A model generated the notes under the pieces. It searched no databases. It was given only the letters and a program-made list of their open reading frames with translations, and was not told where the DNA came from. From assembly GCF_021513275.1 (NCBI RefSeq), contig NZ_CP090978.1:2728001-2792000 (forward strand): a stretch of 64,000 nt of DNA, in the 5' to 3' direction. The position numbers were made by a program, and so were the translations under genes. Source of the stretch: Paenibacillus hexagrammi (lineage in GTDB: Bacteria > Bacillota > Bacilli > Paenibacillales > NBRC-103111). This document shows, in pieces, positions 17,786 to 28,012 of the stretch (positions within the stretch are counted from its first letter, which is position 1; each line of letters starts with the position of its first letter).

Positions 17786-18526
17786 ATGAAACTGCTCAAA
17801 GTCGTAACTAGTGCCGCATTATCCTCTGCAATGTTGTTGACTATCGCTTCCGGTGCATTTGCTCAAGCATCGAGCCCAGCAACGAAGGAAGCTTCCGATG
17901 TTTCTGTGACATTGGACGGAAAGACAACTACATTCTCCAGCACGGAGATTGATAAACTGGCGGCACAAAACAATGTCGATGCCAATGCACTGCGGAAAGC
18001 AATTGAAAGCGGCCCGGATGAAGAGGGATGATTTTCTCCGTTTTCGAAGCCCCCTCAACTCAAAAATAAAGGAATTACGACGCAACAGCAGTTAGATCAG
18101 GCCAATGAGCAAAGACTCTCCTCTACAGGAGAGCCTCTCGTTAGGTCTAAAGCTACCTCAAAGTCTTCCTCTTTTAGCGCTCTGAGTACTATCAGCAAAA
18201 CAAACCAAGACTCTACCGCATATAACTGGACAGGGAACAAAACAGCGAATGGCAACTGGCCAGCGCTGGGGATTTGCGCTGTCCATAGACAAAAAGATAT
18301 CGGCGGCAGCACGTACGCTCCTGTCATTCCTTTTGGAAAACTTTTAAGTACAAACAAAGATATTTGGCTACCTGATGGCGTCGGCTACAAGAGCGATTTT
18401 ACAGTAGACGATACAGGCTCTGGTCCGAATAGAACAGATTATTGGATTGATATCTTCTATAACAAGGATACTCAGTCTGCAATTAAATATGGCGTAATCA
18501 AGCTTGATTATACTTATACGTCTTAA
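17786..18526 (+). pseudogene. Secreted 3D-domain protein (transposon cargo), in-frame TGA
   Basis: From the ATG at 17786 the frame has a 28-residue signal peptide ending in ASGAFA, runs 81 codons, meets TGA at 18029-18031 and then continues in the same frame to a TAA at 18524. The second part ends in a 3D domain: VDDTGSGPNRTDYWIDIFY holds the three Asp that name this double-psi beta-barrel, found in peptidoglycan-acting proteins related to MltA and resuscitation-factor-like enzymes. The TGA is one change from GGA, CGA or TGG. Read-through or recoding would need proof; a nonsense mutation or base error is simpler. The full product would have 246 residues, outside the cell. Confidence 0.75.
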
Positions 18527-18555
18527 AATAACCCAACAACTTTAGGAGAATACAC

Positions 18556-19335
18556 TTGTTAAAAAAGAAGTACCTCGGCATCGGCTTTATCATATTGATT
18601 GCGAGTGCGGTCTTTCTATTGTACGCGCTAAAAATCGGCCCATTCGGCGGTTCTGCATACAAACCTGTGGAACAGGCTACTACGTCAATAAGCAACATGA
18701 AGGCTGACGAGAAGAAAAAATTAACCATGATGGAAGCTTTGCGCCTTGGATATGAAGAGGCAAAGAAGCACACAGAAGAAGAACCTCTACTTATTAGCTT
18801 GACAAGTACTGATGATACTACTGTGCCGCAAGGAAAATCGGATGGTGCGGATGGAAAAAGGAATGCTTGGAATCTTCAGTTTGGTAACAAGAAGGGCAAT
18901 ATTAACGTTACCATTTCGTTCAAAGATGGGAAAGTTGATTCTCAGGTGAAAAGAGACGACAACAATTTACTTCAGAAAGGGCAGTATGCAATTTCTGATA
19001 TTAAAATTGATTCCCCTGAAGCAGTTAAAAAGGCGATTGAAGTACTGGGTATGCGGCCAGGGAATCCCGAAATTAAGGATGACTGGATCAAGGGGTATCA
19101 TTTTAGTATCATGGGATTTATTACTGATCCAAACTCTTCCGAAAGTCGGTATCTTCTTAGAGTCATGGGGATCTCGCCCAATTCTCCTAACAGTGAGAAT
19201 GACAGCTTGAGAATGACTGTATTCTTCGATGTCAAAACCGGTGATATATTGAACGCTTCCGAAATGACTGGTTATGACAAGGATGGCCGTACGAACTGGA
19301 AGGATGTTCAGATTAAAAAGACAGTCAATAAGTAA
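18556..19335 (+). CDS. Membrane-anchored protein of unknown function (transposon cargo)
   Basis: 259 residues from a TTG at 18556, 7 bases after AGGAG. Residues 6-25 form one membrane helix after a KKK start, and the rest is outside. The outer part looks like two PepSY-like alpha/beta units (SPEAVKKAIEVLG; then a DGKV-type strand and a VFFDVKTGDIL strand). It follows the 3D-domain gene by 29 bases, so the two are an operon and may work together at the wall, for example as enzyme and inhibitor. This last point is inference. Confidence 0.7.
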   Translation: MLKKKYLGIGFIILIASAVFLLYALKIGPFGGSAYKPVEQATTSISNMKADEKKKLTMMEALRLGYEEAKKHTEEEPLLISLTSTDDTTVPQGKSDGADGKRNAWNLQFGNKKGNINVTISFKDGKVDSQVKRDDNNLLQKGQYAISDIKIDSPEAVKKAIEVLGMRPGNPEIKDDWIKGYHFSIMGFITDPNSSESRYLLRVMGISPNSPNSENDSLRMTVFFDVKTGDILNASEMTGYDKDGRTNWKDVQIKKTVNK

Positions 19336-19374
19336 GAAAAAAGCAGTCCCCCAGCGGAGGCACTGCTTTTTTCT
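19336..19374 (+). terminator. Terminator of the cargo operon
   Basis: AAAAAGCAGT...CACTGCTTTTTT with a C-rich/G-rich inner stem and a T-rich tail, right after the last cargo stop. Confidence 0.75.
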
Positions 19375-19428
19375 TGAGCTTATGCAGGTTCTATAATGCA
19401 TTTTCATATAATGCTGACTTTATTTTTA

Positions 19429-19466
19429 CTTAGCGTACGTTTTCCGCGTTTTGTAGGCGGTACCCC
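19429..19466 (-). repeat. Right 38-bp inverted repeat of the Tn3-family transposon
   Basis: On the minus strand it begins GGGGTACCGCC and ends CGTACGCTAAG. The duplicated target ATGAA follows at 19467-19471. Confidence 0.9.
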
Positions 19467-19603
19467 ATGAAGCTCTTTGTCAGTTTTATTAACCGATTAA
19501 TTTATTTGCGACGAGAAAAGGCTATTGACTCTAGATAGCCTCTTCTTTAAATGGATTATGTACAATCTAGAGAATTGCCGGTTTCCGGCTCAACATCTAA
19601 GAA

Positions 19604-19635
19604 ACAAAAATAGAGCGTTTCCGCCCTATTTTTGT
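19604..19635. terminator. Terminator of the GH43-cohesin-dockerin gene
   Basis: A 10-bp perfect stem ACAAAAATAG / CTATTTTTGT with its own T run, 12 bases after the enzyme stop. Confidence 0.7.
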
Positions 19636-19646
19636 TCGAATAGCAA

Positions 19647-22447
19647 TTATTGAATGATAGTTCTTGCAATCACAGCTAGATCTGCGATGTCGATCTTGCC
19701 GTCATCGTTCAGATCGTATTGTTGAGCTGTATCCCAATCCGGACTTGCTGTCGTCTTACCGTAGTTGGCTGCAGCAATCGCCAAATCTCCAATGGAGACT
19801 TTGCCGTCTGAATTCAGATCTCCCGGTGTACTTGGTATGCCTGTAATCGCAAAGCTCAAGGTCACGGGCTGAGTCGTGCTCTCTTCACCCGCAGCATTAG
19901 CAAATTGCGCATTTGCAAGTGTAACAGCCGCTTGGTTGGTCTCTTGCAACGTTTTCCAATGCAGCTTAAGCTGCTCTCCATCCGTCGAAACAGCATGCTC
20001 GCCGCCTAGACTTGCTACTAGCACACGAACCTGCCCCGGCACATCCGTTTTTGTATCAACAATTTGAAGGCCGTCTATCAGGGATTCTACTGATACAAAT
20101 TGTATCTTATTAGAGTCAAAAGTAAACACCAGATCTTGTGCATAAATGGCGTCACTAACATCTTGGGAAACATGCTTCAGACCATAGATTACTTCATAAT
20201 TGCTTCCCACAGGAACCTGCGTTTCACCGGTTAGAGACCCGGTCAGCTCCGTGAGAGGCGCACCGTTAGGCACATCCGCTTTATACATCGTCATATAATC
20301 GAGATTCACATTGCCAATGTCGCCCTTATCGACTCGGTAGCTGATCACATTCTTACCTGCTTGTAAAGGCAGTCTTACAGAAGCTGTAAACCATTCATTC
20401 CAGCTGATAGCCGTTTTGTCCGGCGCAATTGTCGTCACCTGATTACCGTTGACAAACACATGGAGCTTTGCTCTTGCCGGCAGTTGGTTTGACGGATTAT
20501 TCGTAGATTCTCCATCGACTTGAACGCCATATGCATATCTAGCGCCAACAATATAATCGCCGGCTTCATTGGCATTCACGACAAAGCTCGCTTCAGCGCC
20601 CGGCTGATTCGGCAAGTTCACATATCCAGTGCCTTGATAGTTGGTATGGCTGTTATCTTTGGTAATGCCGCCGTATAAAATGGCATTCTCCGCTTGGTAC
20701 ATATCACCTTGACCTAAGTCACCTGAAGGTAGTGGCTGCCACTCAGAAGGAGAAACCGGCTGACCAAAATTAGGCGTACCATCTTCGTTCCAACCGAATT
20801 TCTTAATATTTACTTGCCGCCACCAGTTACGTCCCACATCTTTATACACACGTGAATGATAAATCATCCAATCTTCTGTACCATCAACTGATTTGACAAA
20901 ACCGGCTCGTGCAGGACCGGACACATCACCAGTTGCTACGAAAACATCATTTTTACGAGTCCAGGAAGAAGGATTCAAGATATTGCCGTCCGTATTCATG
21001 AAATACGACAAACGGTAGCCGTTGGACTGATAATCGCCTTCTGACACGGTAATAAACACTTTGCCGTCTTTTTGCAGAACGCGAGGACCTTCCCCGCCGC
21101 CGCCTGGTAAGAAGGAGCGATTTGCTGTAATCGTATAAGGGTTATCCATTGGCGCAATAGCCGGCCCTGCCGGTTCGCCGGAGCCCAGCGTCCCCCATAC
21201 CGCATACAACTGACCTTGATAATCAAAAACGGTAAAATCGTTAGCCTGTTTATACACGCCGTTCTCCCCAGTGAATAATGCACCTTTGTTAACATAAGCG
21301 CCTTGAGGATCGTCTGTCACGGACTCCAGCACATTTGCCATATGTTTATAGCCGAATTCCTGCAGATCCGCGCAGTAATAGATGTACCATTTCCCGTCAA
21401 AGAAGAAGATCTCCGGCGCAAAAATACGAGTTTGCGTCCCTTGAGAGTCAAATACCATAATCTTCTCGCCCTGGTCAGTCAATGTGCGTGATTTGGACAC
21501 ATACACCTTATTATTTGAATCCAAATTGCTGGAGGACACGAAATAATAGAAGCCGTCTTTGTATGTAACGAAAGGATCTTGGCCTTGATATAGCGGGTTG
21601 CTGAATGTATGGAATGCCGATGAGCTGGTTACTCCCATGTCCTTCATAAAAGCAGCTCGCGCAACAGACAAGTTGTTCGTCGTTTCGATTAATAACTCGA
21701 TTTTGTCTTTGCCGTCTGCTTCACTGGAATCAATGGTATCCATAACTTGCTTTGCCTGACTGTTTGCGTCGTTCAACTGCTGTAAAGCGCTTTCAGATGC
21801 ATTGCCTGCAAACTGCTGAATTGCATAATCGGCCTTTTGAATTTCTGCAGCCAGATCGATTTTTTTGTTCGCAGCTACATGGTCATCCGGCAAATAAAGC
21901 GCAGACTCAGGAAAACAATCTCTCTTGGTTGGCTGGCGCTTTCCCACTCCATCTTCAGCCATGTGCCGCCCCAACCTTGCAGGTATTCAACTTTGATATC
22001 GTAATGCTTTCCTGCTTCCAGCGAGATCGGTGCGCTAACCTGAGGAACTTCCCATTTCTGCTGCCAGAAATCGATAACCAAAGCGCCGTTAATCCATAAT
22101 CGAAAACCATCGTCTCCCACCATATGAAACGTATAATCTTCAGTATATTTGGGTACAATCGTTCCTGTAAATCTGGCTGTATTGTAATCGGCTGTGCCTG
22201 AAAATTGTGTAAAAATACCGGCAAATGAATCGCCATTGAGATTAGCAATGGTGCGCTCTCCCCGGAAGTCATCAAACTTAAACACGTTGATATCCTCGCG
22301 GTTGTCGGGATTTTTTTCACACTTATAGAACTCTCCCCACAATCCGTGTCCTTCTATGGTCGGGTCTGCAGCACTTGCGCCGGTTGGTGTCATCAGCATC
22401 CCTGATATGAGAATCAAGGCGATCACGATTCCAAATAATCTCCTCAA
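19647..22447 (-). CDS. Secreted multi-domain GH43 enzyme: PA14, GH43, CBM, cohesin, dockerin (one frameshift)
   Basis: About 930 residues read as one gene with a shift near 21915 (TTTTCC run). Order: signal peptide (1-27, ending GASA); PA14 lectin-like domain (about 30-175, VGDDGFRLWINGALVIDFW); a helical linker; GH43 propeller (DPFVTYKDGFYYF as first catalytic Asp region, IFAPEIFFFDGKWYIYY); a CBM6/35-like sugar-binding domain (YQAENAILYGG); a cohesin-like domain; and a type I dockerin with two Ca-binding repeats (GDLNSDGKVSIGDLAIAAAN, DLNDDGKIDIADL). It would trim arabinose- or xylose-containing polysaccharide outside the cell. Having both a cohesin and a dockerin in one chain would allow self-assembly or docking with sister enzymes. 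The shift is probably a sequencing indel. Confidence 0.85.
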
Positions 22448-22700
22448 AGCAGTTCCTCCTGTTCACTGATTCATGGTCATTCGTAACTAGGAAGCGGTTA
22501 ACCAAGCTGTCTGTACTTACAAAGTTTCACTTCATGCAATACCTCCTTTTTGGCAGCCAAAACAACAGCGTGCTTATAAAGTAACATATTTTCACGAAGA
22601 TAGATTTGTAATATCCGGTTGTTTTTTATAATTATCTGAAAAGCTTCACCCTCAAATGGCAGTAGGGTAAGACGAGGGATTACTCCTCGGACTCCCCGTC

Positions 22701-22734
22701 AAACCGTGCATGCGGATTTCCCGCACACGGCTTT
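22701..22734 (-). ncRNA. Domain V of the group II intron
   Basis: A 34-base hairpin beginning AAGCCGTGTGCGGG, with a GAAA-type loop and the complementary CCGCATGCACGGTTT. It is the catalytic core element, carrying the AGC triad. Confidence 0.8.
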
Positions 22735-22806
22735 CCTTCGTCAGTTCCCCATCTTCAGGAGTGAGTTCTCTTCATCCGTCGCCGAATTGCCTATTTCACT
22801 CCTGAA

Positions 22807-23936
22807 TTAGGAACGTGTGGTGAGTAAGCTTGTTAGAAATACCATTCCTGCCGATTCCAACACTTTGTTAGGAATCAGCGAGTTAGAAACCGTAGATTTC
22901 TTTTTGCGTATGAAAGCTCGCACCCTCATACGCGTCCATTTGTCCAAACATTGAAACTTCTTGTTTACATTCCCTATGCCGAAATAGTTTCACAAAACCT
23001 CGTGCGACCTCATTTAGTTTCTTAATCATTTCTTGTAGGTTATTTCCTTGTTGTCTGTGGGTGATATTACGGACTTTATCTTTGTATTTCTCCACTTTCG
23101 TGTCAGGTACAATGAGATAATCCTTCCAAAAATCGAATCCTAGAAAACGAAATCCTTCATCGAAATGCACAACCTTCGTTTTCTCAGGATGCATTCTCAG
23201 CCGCAGTTCTTCTTCCAGAATAGTCTTTGCTACTAGGTATGCTTCTTCTGCCAGTTCCTTTGTCTTGCAAAGGATAACTGCATCGTCTGCGTATCTTACC
23301 ACAGCAAAACCTTTCTCCTTCATTCCCCAGTCGAAATGATTCAAGTACAAATTCGCAAGCAATGGCGACGAAATTTCCGCCCTGCGGGGACCCGATTTCC
23401 GTTTCATGGAACTGATCATCTTCCATGAATCCCGCCGTTAGCCATCCGCGAATGAGCGTCAGTACTTTTCCGTCGGTGATTCTCTCATGTACTTTCTCCA
23501 TCAGTAATTCGTGTGGAATTTCATCGAAGAAAGACATAATGTCAAGGTCAACCACATATTCGTATCCGCCGCGTTTCGCACGTCGAATCGTATTTATTGC
23601 TTGGTGCGCCGAGTACCCTGCACGGAAACCAAAGCTGTAATAGTAGAAGTCTTGCTCAAAAATCGGCTCGATGATTTGGCGAACCGCTTGCTGACATACT
23701 CGATCTCGGATTGTGGGAATACCTAACGGTCTTAATTTCCCATTCTCTTTCTCAATGAAGTGTCGTCGCACCGGATCGGGCTTGTACCGCCCTTGTTGCA
23801 ATAACCTTTGAAGTTCTTTTAGGTTCATGTTCACGTTCTTCTCGAACATGGCAATGCTTATGCCATCGATTCCGCCGCTTCCTTGATTCTTCTTCACAGA
23901 CAGCCACGCTTTGTACAGGTTTTCTATTTGGTACAC
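22807..23936 (-). pseudogene. Group II intron reverse transcriptase/maturase, two frameshifts
   Basis: About 376 codons when two surplus A are removed from AAA runs. The start is uncertain (GTG at 23936; the frame is open a little further up). Reverse transcriptase blocks are plain: RRHFIEKENGKLRPLGIPT, GFRAGYSAHQAI, DLDIMSFFDEIPH, SPQGG and the catalytic VVRYADDAV. The first extra A follows SPQGG (near 23385); corrected, it reads GGISSPLLANLYL. The second is near 22990; corrected, domain X goes on as NYFGIG...WTRMRVRAF. There is no endonuclease domain, as expected for class C. Confidence 0.85.
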
Positions 23937-24828
23937 TTTATCGATCAGGAGTAATATTGCCGTTTCGGTTTCATTGGTGTTTCACCACCTTTACCGCTAC
24001 TCACCAAGCTGGTATTGTTTCCGCTACAGATAATCGATTCCTTGCTTATTCCACGGCGCAACAAATGCGTCTTAGACTCATTGTCAATCGCTCCTGTTTG
24101 TCCGTCGTGTACTCAGGCCGCCAGTAGCCCTCTATCCGTTGGAGTTCTTTCGCCATTGGCGGGACGCACCCATTTGGAACTACCCTCGTTGGTTCAAGGC
24201 GCTTACGATCTCCACTCACACAAACTCACAGACTTTGACGAAGCACGTTCCCTTTGCCTCTGTCTTCCCTCTTTTGAAGTGGAAGCAGGTTATGCGACTG
24301 AGTTTTTTTTTCCCTCGTGCGCATACTCATCCGAGTTTTCTCCTCCAGACTGTTACCAGCTTTCATTGGCTCGGACTTACTCGCTACTACGAAACGATCC
24401 GCCATCTCGCAGCTTATCGATTCGGCTTTCCCTTTAAGGTTATACCTCCCCTACCTCGTCCGCGTTTGCGTCAAGGAAACTACGAGACTTCCCTCAGTTA
24501 TCTGCACATTCTTTTCCATCCATCCTGACCCTAATCACGTCGATGAGCCTTACAGGTCATATCCCTTTGTTTGTTTTCCTGCAAGATACACATAAAAGTA
24601 TAGGTTTCCCCGTTCTTTGGGCGGGTCACCCAGCATCGCCGCCACCTCTGGTTCACCGCATTCCGGGCTGGACTTTGCCTGCAGGCCCTTCGGATTCCCT
24701 CTCACGAGAGACACCCTGCCAATCCTATTCTTGTTGGAGTAGGACCTCTACTTCGGCTACGGCACTTTAAAGGGTAAAGCTACCGAGTGGATTTGAACCA
24801 CTTAGATTGTGCGACTGTGAGGCGCACC

Positions 24829-24855
24829 AAAAAAACAGCCTGAGGATTCAGGCTG
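24829..24855 (-). terminator. Terminator of the chemotaxis receptor gene, target of the intron
   Basis: CAGCCTGA and TCAGGCTG around a 4-base loop, then seven T on the minus strand at 24835-24829. The intron begins one base further on. Confidence 0.88.
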
Positions 24856-24910
24856 AGTTTGGTGATAAAGCTGGAGCCACGACGAGCTTCAGTAGATTTG
24901 CTGCGAGCGC

Positions 24911-26677
24911 TTATACGGTAATCTTTTCAATTGCTGCTTTCATTTCCCGCGTCATTCCGCTCAGCTGCTGCACCGATGCAGAAATTTGCTGAGCAGCATG
25001 AAGCTGCTTGTGTGCCAGCTGGTTAATTTCATGGGTACCTGCCGATGAGACAGAGGCGATATCTGATATTTCCCCTACTGATGCTGCCACCTCCTGCGAC
25101 CCAGCTGAAATCTGCTCGGCGGAAGCAGAGATTTCCTGTATCTGGGTGGTGACAAATCGAAATAGGTCCACAACCCGATGGAAGGACTCATCCACTTCCT
25201 TGGATAACTCAATGCCCGCTTGAACCTCTGAGGCTCCCGTAGACATCGTTTCATTGATTTGCACCGATATGTGCTGAATATTGGTCAGCAACGCGGAGAT
25301 TTGTGAGGTGGAAGAGGAAGAATGCTCCGCAAGCTTGCGCACTTCACTTGCGACGACAGCAAATCCGCTGCCATGCTCACCGGCGCGAGCTGCTTCGATC
25401 GATGCGTTAAGAGCAAGCAGCTTGGTCTGATTCGCTATATCAACAACAACCCTTAGCACTTCACCAATTTGCTGTGAATAACCGCCTAATGCTTGAACTA
25501 GGCTTTGCGTATCCTGCGCTGCTGCCGCGATTGTACCGATCTGCTGCTTCATGAGTTGAATGGTATTCTTTCCGGATTCTGCGGATTGAAGCGCTGTCTG
25601 AGAAGCGTCCGAGACATGGAGTGCAGCCTCCGACACGCGCCCGATAGACTGCGTAATTTCAAGCATGGAACGCGCACTCTCCGAAGCACTGTATTGCTGG
25701 GTTTGAGCACCCTCGTCCACTTTTTGCGCCGTATCGTTAACGACTTGATTCATATTCACAAGCTGCTGAGATTCCACGGACATCACTTCAAGCGAAGCTG
25801 CCAATTGATCGGCCGTTCCTTTCACATTCGATGAGATCGCTCCCACTAGCTCGGTCAGCTTTTCAGACATTCGCTTCGTACTCGCGTAAGCGGATCCGAT
25901 TTCATCCATAGAGTGAACCGGGTGCTTCAATAATATCGCTTTTGCCTGCAGAAGATCACCTTCGGCGATCCGTTCCGTAGCCTCCCCCAGGTAACGAAGC
26001 GGACGAAGTGCACGTGCTATAAATAGGGCGATCACCAGTAGCGCAACTATCGTCAAAATCCCTCAAGCCCACGTCATACATGGAACTTCCTCGTAAAATT
26101 TTCCCTGCTATCTGCTCAACAGCACTGGCTTCAACATCAATCCCCAGAACACCGACAATCTTACCCTCCGAATTTTTTACCGGAGAGTACGAGGAAAGAT
26201 AAGATCCATATTGGGGATTCTCAATGATTGAGGAATGCGCTGTCTCCCCTTTCAATAGCGCTTCGATCGCATCAGGGGGAATATCCGTCACCTCATTGAT
26301 GGGGAAGCGCTGTCAGAATCCTTCGGCTGACCGTCGATCATAATGAGCGGTTCCTTCTGATCGTTAATTTTGACCAAATATACATATAGAGCGCCAATTT
26401 GTGTACGATATCGGTCTAATTCACTGCGTATCGACCAATAGCTGTCATCCTCTTTTGGATCCTTCAAAAATTGTTCATACTCTTTCAAATCCATTTGCTT
26501 CGCATAGCTCTGGGCCAAATTCATGCCGTACGACGCGATAGCGCTTTCACTTGCCGCCTTCGCATTATTGACCTGCAGCAGCACATGACCGGCAGTCAAC
26601 AGCAGCAGGACCACCGCGACAGCGATGACAAGCTTGGATACCAGTCGTTTACTGAAATACTCCCACAACTTCTTCAA
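24911..26677 (-). CDS. Methyl-accepting chemotaxis protein (two frameshifts)
   Basis: Reads as one receptor of about 590 residues. The start is put at a TTG at 26677, 7 bases after AGGGGG; an ATG at 26683 is too close to that site. Order: membrane helix 1 ([15 protein letters not shown]), an outer sensing domain of about 200 residues with a Cache-like stretch ([15 protein letters not shown]), membrane helix 2 ([16 protein letters not shown]), HAMP, and the coiled-coil signalling domain with the CheA/CheW hairpin near [20 protein letters not shown]. The first break is near 26305 (a missing T before CCCC, giving AFPINEV when restored). The second is near 26063 (GGG for GG, giving [12 protein letters not shown]). 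The ligand is not shown. Confidence 0.88.
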
Positions 26678-26797
26678 GTACATTCCCCCTGCGTAAATAC
26701 TTACATAGCATCTATCCGACAAGATTCGACGAGATTCCGCTAAATCCTTCCTGGTAGGTAGGTGTATGTACAAAAAAATCGTGGGAGAGGGATACTC

Positions 26798-27256
26798 CTA
26801 TCTCCTATACCAACGCTCATACTGCTCCGCGAGATTATCCTTACTGACCAAAACACGATGCAGTGTATGACTCGGAGCAAGTCCATTGAGTTCAATAATT
26901 AACTTATTAATGTCGGATAGGATCAAAACGAGTTCGGAGTCGTTCGGCGATTTTCGAAGCAGCGTCATCGCTTTCTTCATGGAGGTTCCGATCTCGCTTC
27001 TCAGCATGACCCAAGGAGGCTGTACGTTAGCCTGACGAAGCACGGTCTCTAAAGGATCACCCGTCGGCACCGATAATGGTTTACCCATTCCCGGCAACCG
27101 GTTAAGTCCGCCGTTTCGGACAAACTCCTGATAGGCGTCGTCCGCCCAACTCTCCTTTTGAAGCTCGATCAAATCCAGTTCATCCATTGAATGGGCAACC
27201 CTTTGATGTTTCTTATTCCTATCATGTTCCTGTTCTTGCTCTTGGTTTTCGCTCAT
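26798..27256 (-). CDS. DnaJ homologue subfamily C28-like conserved protein (DUF1992)
   Basis: 152 residues. After a charged start (Gln/Glu/His-rich to residue 25) comes the conserved domain of pfam DJC28_CD: DLIELQKESWADDAYQEFV, then GLNRLPGMGKPL, and helices to the end. There is no J-domain, as in most bacterial members. Role unknown. Its ribosome site is formed by a run of 13 G just upstream of the ATG (27263-27275), which is unusual. Confidence 0.8.
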   Translation of the reverse strand: MSENQEQEQEHDRNKKHQRVAHSMDELDLIELQKESWADDAYQEFVRNGGLNRLPGMGKPLSVPTGDPLETVLRQANVQPPWVMLRSEIGTSMKKAMTLLRKSPNDSELVLILSDINKLIIELNGLAPSHTLHRVLVSKDNLAEQYERWYRR

Positions 27257-27262
27257 TCCACG

Positions 27263-27275
27263 CCCCCCCCCCCCC
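27263..27275. repeat. Run of 13 C/G at a ribosome binding site
   Basis: Thirteen C on the plus strand (13 G in the mRNA), 6 bases before the start codon of the DJC28-like gene. Changes in length by slippage would alter the Shine-Dalgarno to start distance. Confidence 0.8.
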
Positions 27276-27374
27276 TCTCTACTTCGTTCATATTAAAAGT
27301 TTACTCACCTGATCATTGCTTCTTATCTTGATCTTCAAGTAGCAAGTAACCTTCATCCAATAGGCTCCAAGCCT

Positions 27375-27815
27375 CTACGCGTTCCTTATTTTTTTCATAT
27401 CACTTCTGTGGACTGTAAAAGCACTAATATCATCGGTCATGTCCACTCTAGCATCCCAGAGCTCCGACCAATCCGGATATGTTGGCGCCCACGCCACAGT
27501 CCACCCGTTACTGGTTCTTTTCAGCAGATGAACCTCCTGGCCGGGATGCGTACCTAAGCCAAGTGCATAAACAACTGCCGCGTACTCGTCTTTTTGGTGG
27601 ATGGCTGTTACATTGCCTGAACAGTAGGGGCTATCCTGAAGTTGCTTGCCACGCTGTTCCGAGATAGCCATCGGCGCTTGGGGATAAGGCTCTGCCTGCC
27701 ATTCCCCATCTTCATACCAAAGGAGACCATGGCTCTCTATCGCATTTGCACCTAATCCAAAACCAACGGTGATCAAAACTATCTTTTTTAAAAATAGACG
27801 CAGGAAGCCGCTCAA
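27375..27815 (-). CDS. Hypothetical protein, possibly exported
   Basis: Up to 146 residues. The frame opens at a TTG (27815) without a convincing ribosome site. Residues 5-25 are hydrophobic after a short basic start (FLKKIVLITVGFGLGANA), like a signal or anchor. The rest has Trp- and Tyr-rich strands (HGLLWYEDGEWQAEPYP). I do not recognise a family. The 5' end may be damaged by an indel as in neighbouring genes. Confidence 0.45.
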   Translation of the reverse strand: MSGFLRLFLKKIVLITVGFGLGANAIESHGLLWYEDGEWQAEPYPQAPMAISEQRGKQLQDSPYCSGNVTAIHQKDEYAAVVYALGLGTHPGQEVHLLKRTSNGWTVAWAPTYPDWSELWDARVDMTDDISAFTVHRSDMKKIRNA

Positions 27816-27950
27816 AAGTCAATAAAAATTTTATCAGAAGATTCTCATCGATTTCTCAGAAAAGCCGTCTCCCTCCCGCCTTCCAACAGATTGCGCAGCT
27901 CCTAGCAATAATTAGGAGGAATTTTATCTGGTATAGTGATAGCAAGCACA

Positions 27951-27987
27951 AGGAAGTCCGCTTCACTCATTACGGACAAGCCTTGCT
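27951..27987 (+). promoter_or_regulatory. Leader hairpin before the NlpC/P60 gene
   Basis: CAAGG..GTCCG pairs with CGGAC...CCTTG, 25 bases before the start codon. A TATAGT -10 box lies at 27934-27939. The leader is too short for a c-di-AMP riboswitch. It may stabilise the message. Confidence 0.35.
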
Positions 27988-28012
27988 AACCATCACATAG
28001 GAGGGAAACAAC

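Larger units (their letters stand above)
12863..19466. mobile_element. Tn3-family transposon, complete, 6,604 bp
   Basis: Bounded by 38-bp inverted repeats that begin GGGGTAYCGCC and end ACGTACGCTAAG, the Tn3-family pattern, and by a 5-bp target duplication ATGAA (12858-12862 and 19467-19471). Contents: a small gene, TnpA (frameshifted) and a tyrosine recombinase on the minus strand; a Tn4430-like resolution site; then two cargo genes on the plus strand. The tyrosine recombinase in place of a serine resolvase puts it in the Tn4430/TnpI branch. It landed 143 bases upstream of the lipoprotein start. Confidence 0.92.
22661..24827 (-). mobile_element. Group II intron, class C
   Basis: About 2.17 kb on the minus strand. 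The 5' end is GTGCGCC (24827-24821), placed directly after the T run of the terminator hairpin of the chemotaxis receptor gene. That is the insertion rule of class C introns. The reverse transcriptase lies in the 3' half, followed by domain V (22701-22734) and a domain VI-like stem ending near CCCTACT. The exact 3' end may differ by a few bases. The stretch 23940-24820 is the 5' ribozyme part and holds no real gene. Confidence 0.85.

Noticed and set aside
18029-18031. Selenocysteine or other recoding at the TGA of the 3D-domain gene
   Set aside because: No SECIS-like hairpin follows directly, the family has no conserved Cys there, and mutation or base error is simpler.
24015-24770. Several overlapping long open frames on the plus strand
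   Set aside because: They lie in the ribozyme part of the intron, show no ribosome sites or family motifs, and have biased composition from structured RNA.
24781-24827. A T-arm-like GGTTCAAATCC on the minus strand that looks like the end of a tRNA gene
   Set aside because: No acceptor stem, anticodon arm or D arm can be fitted around it, and it lies in the first bases of the group II intron.
27901-28012. A possible c-di-AMP (ydaO) riboswitch before the NlpC/P60 gene
   Set aside because: The leader is too short and lacks the conserved core; only a simple hairpin is seen.
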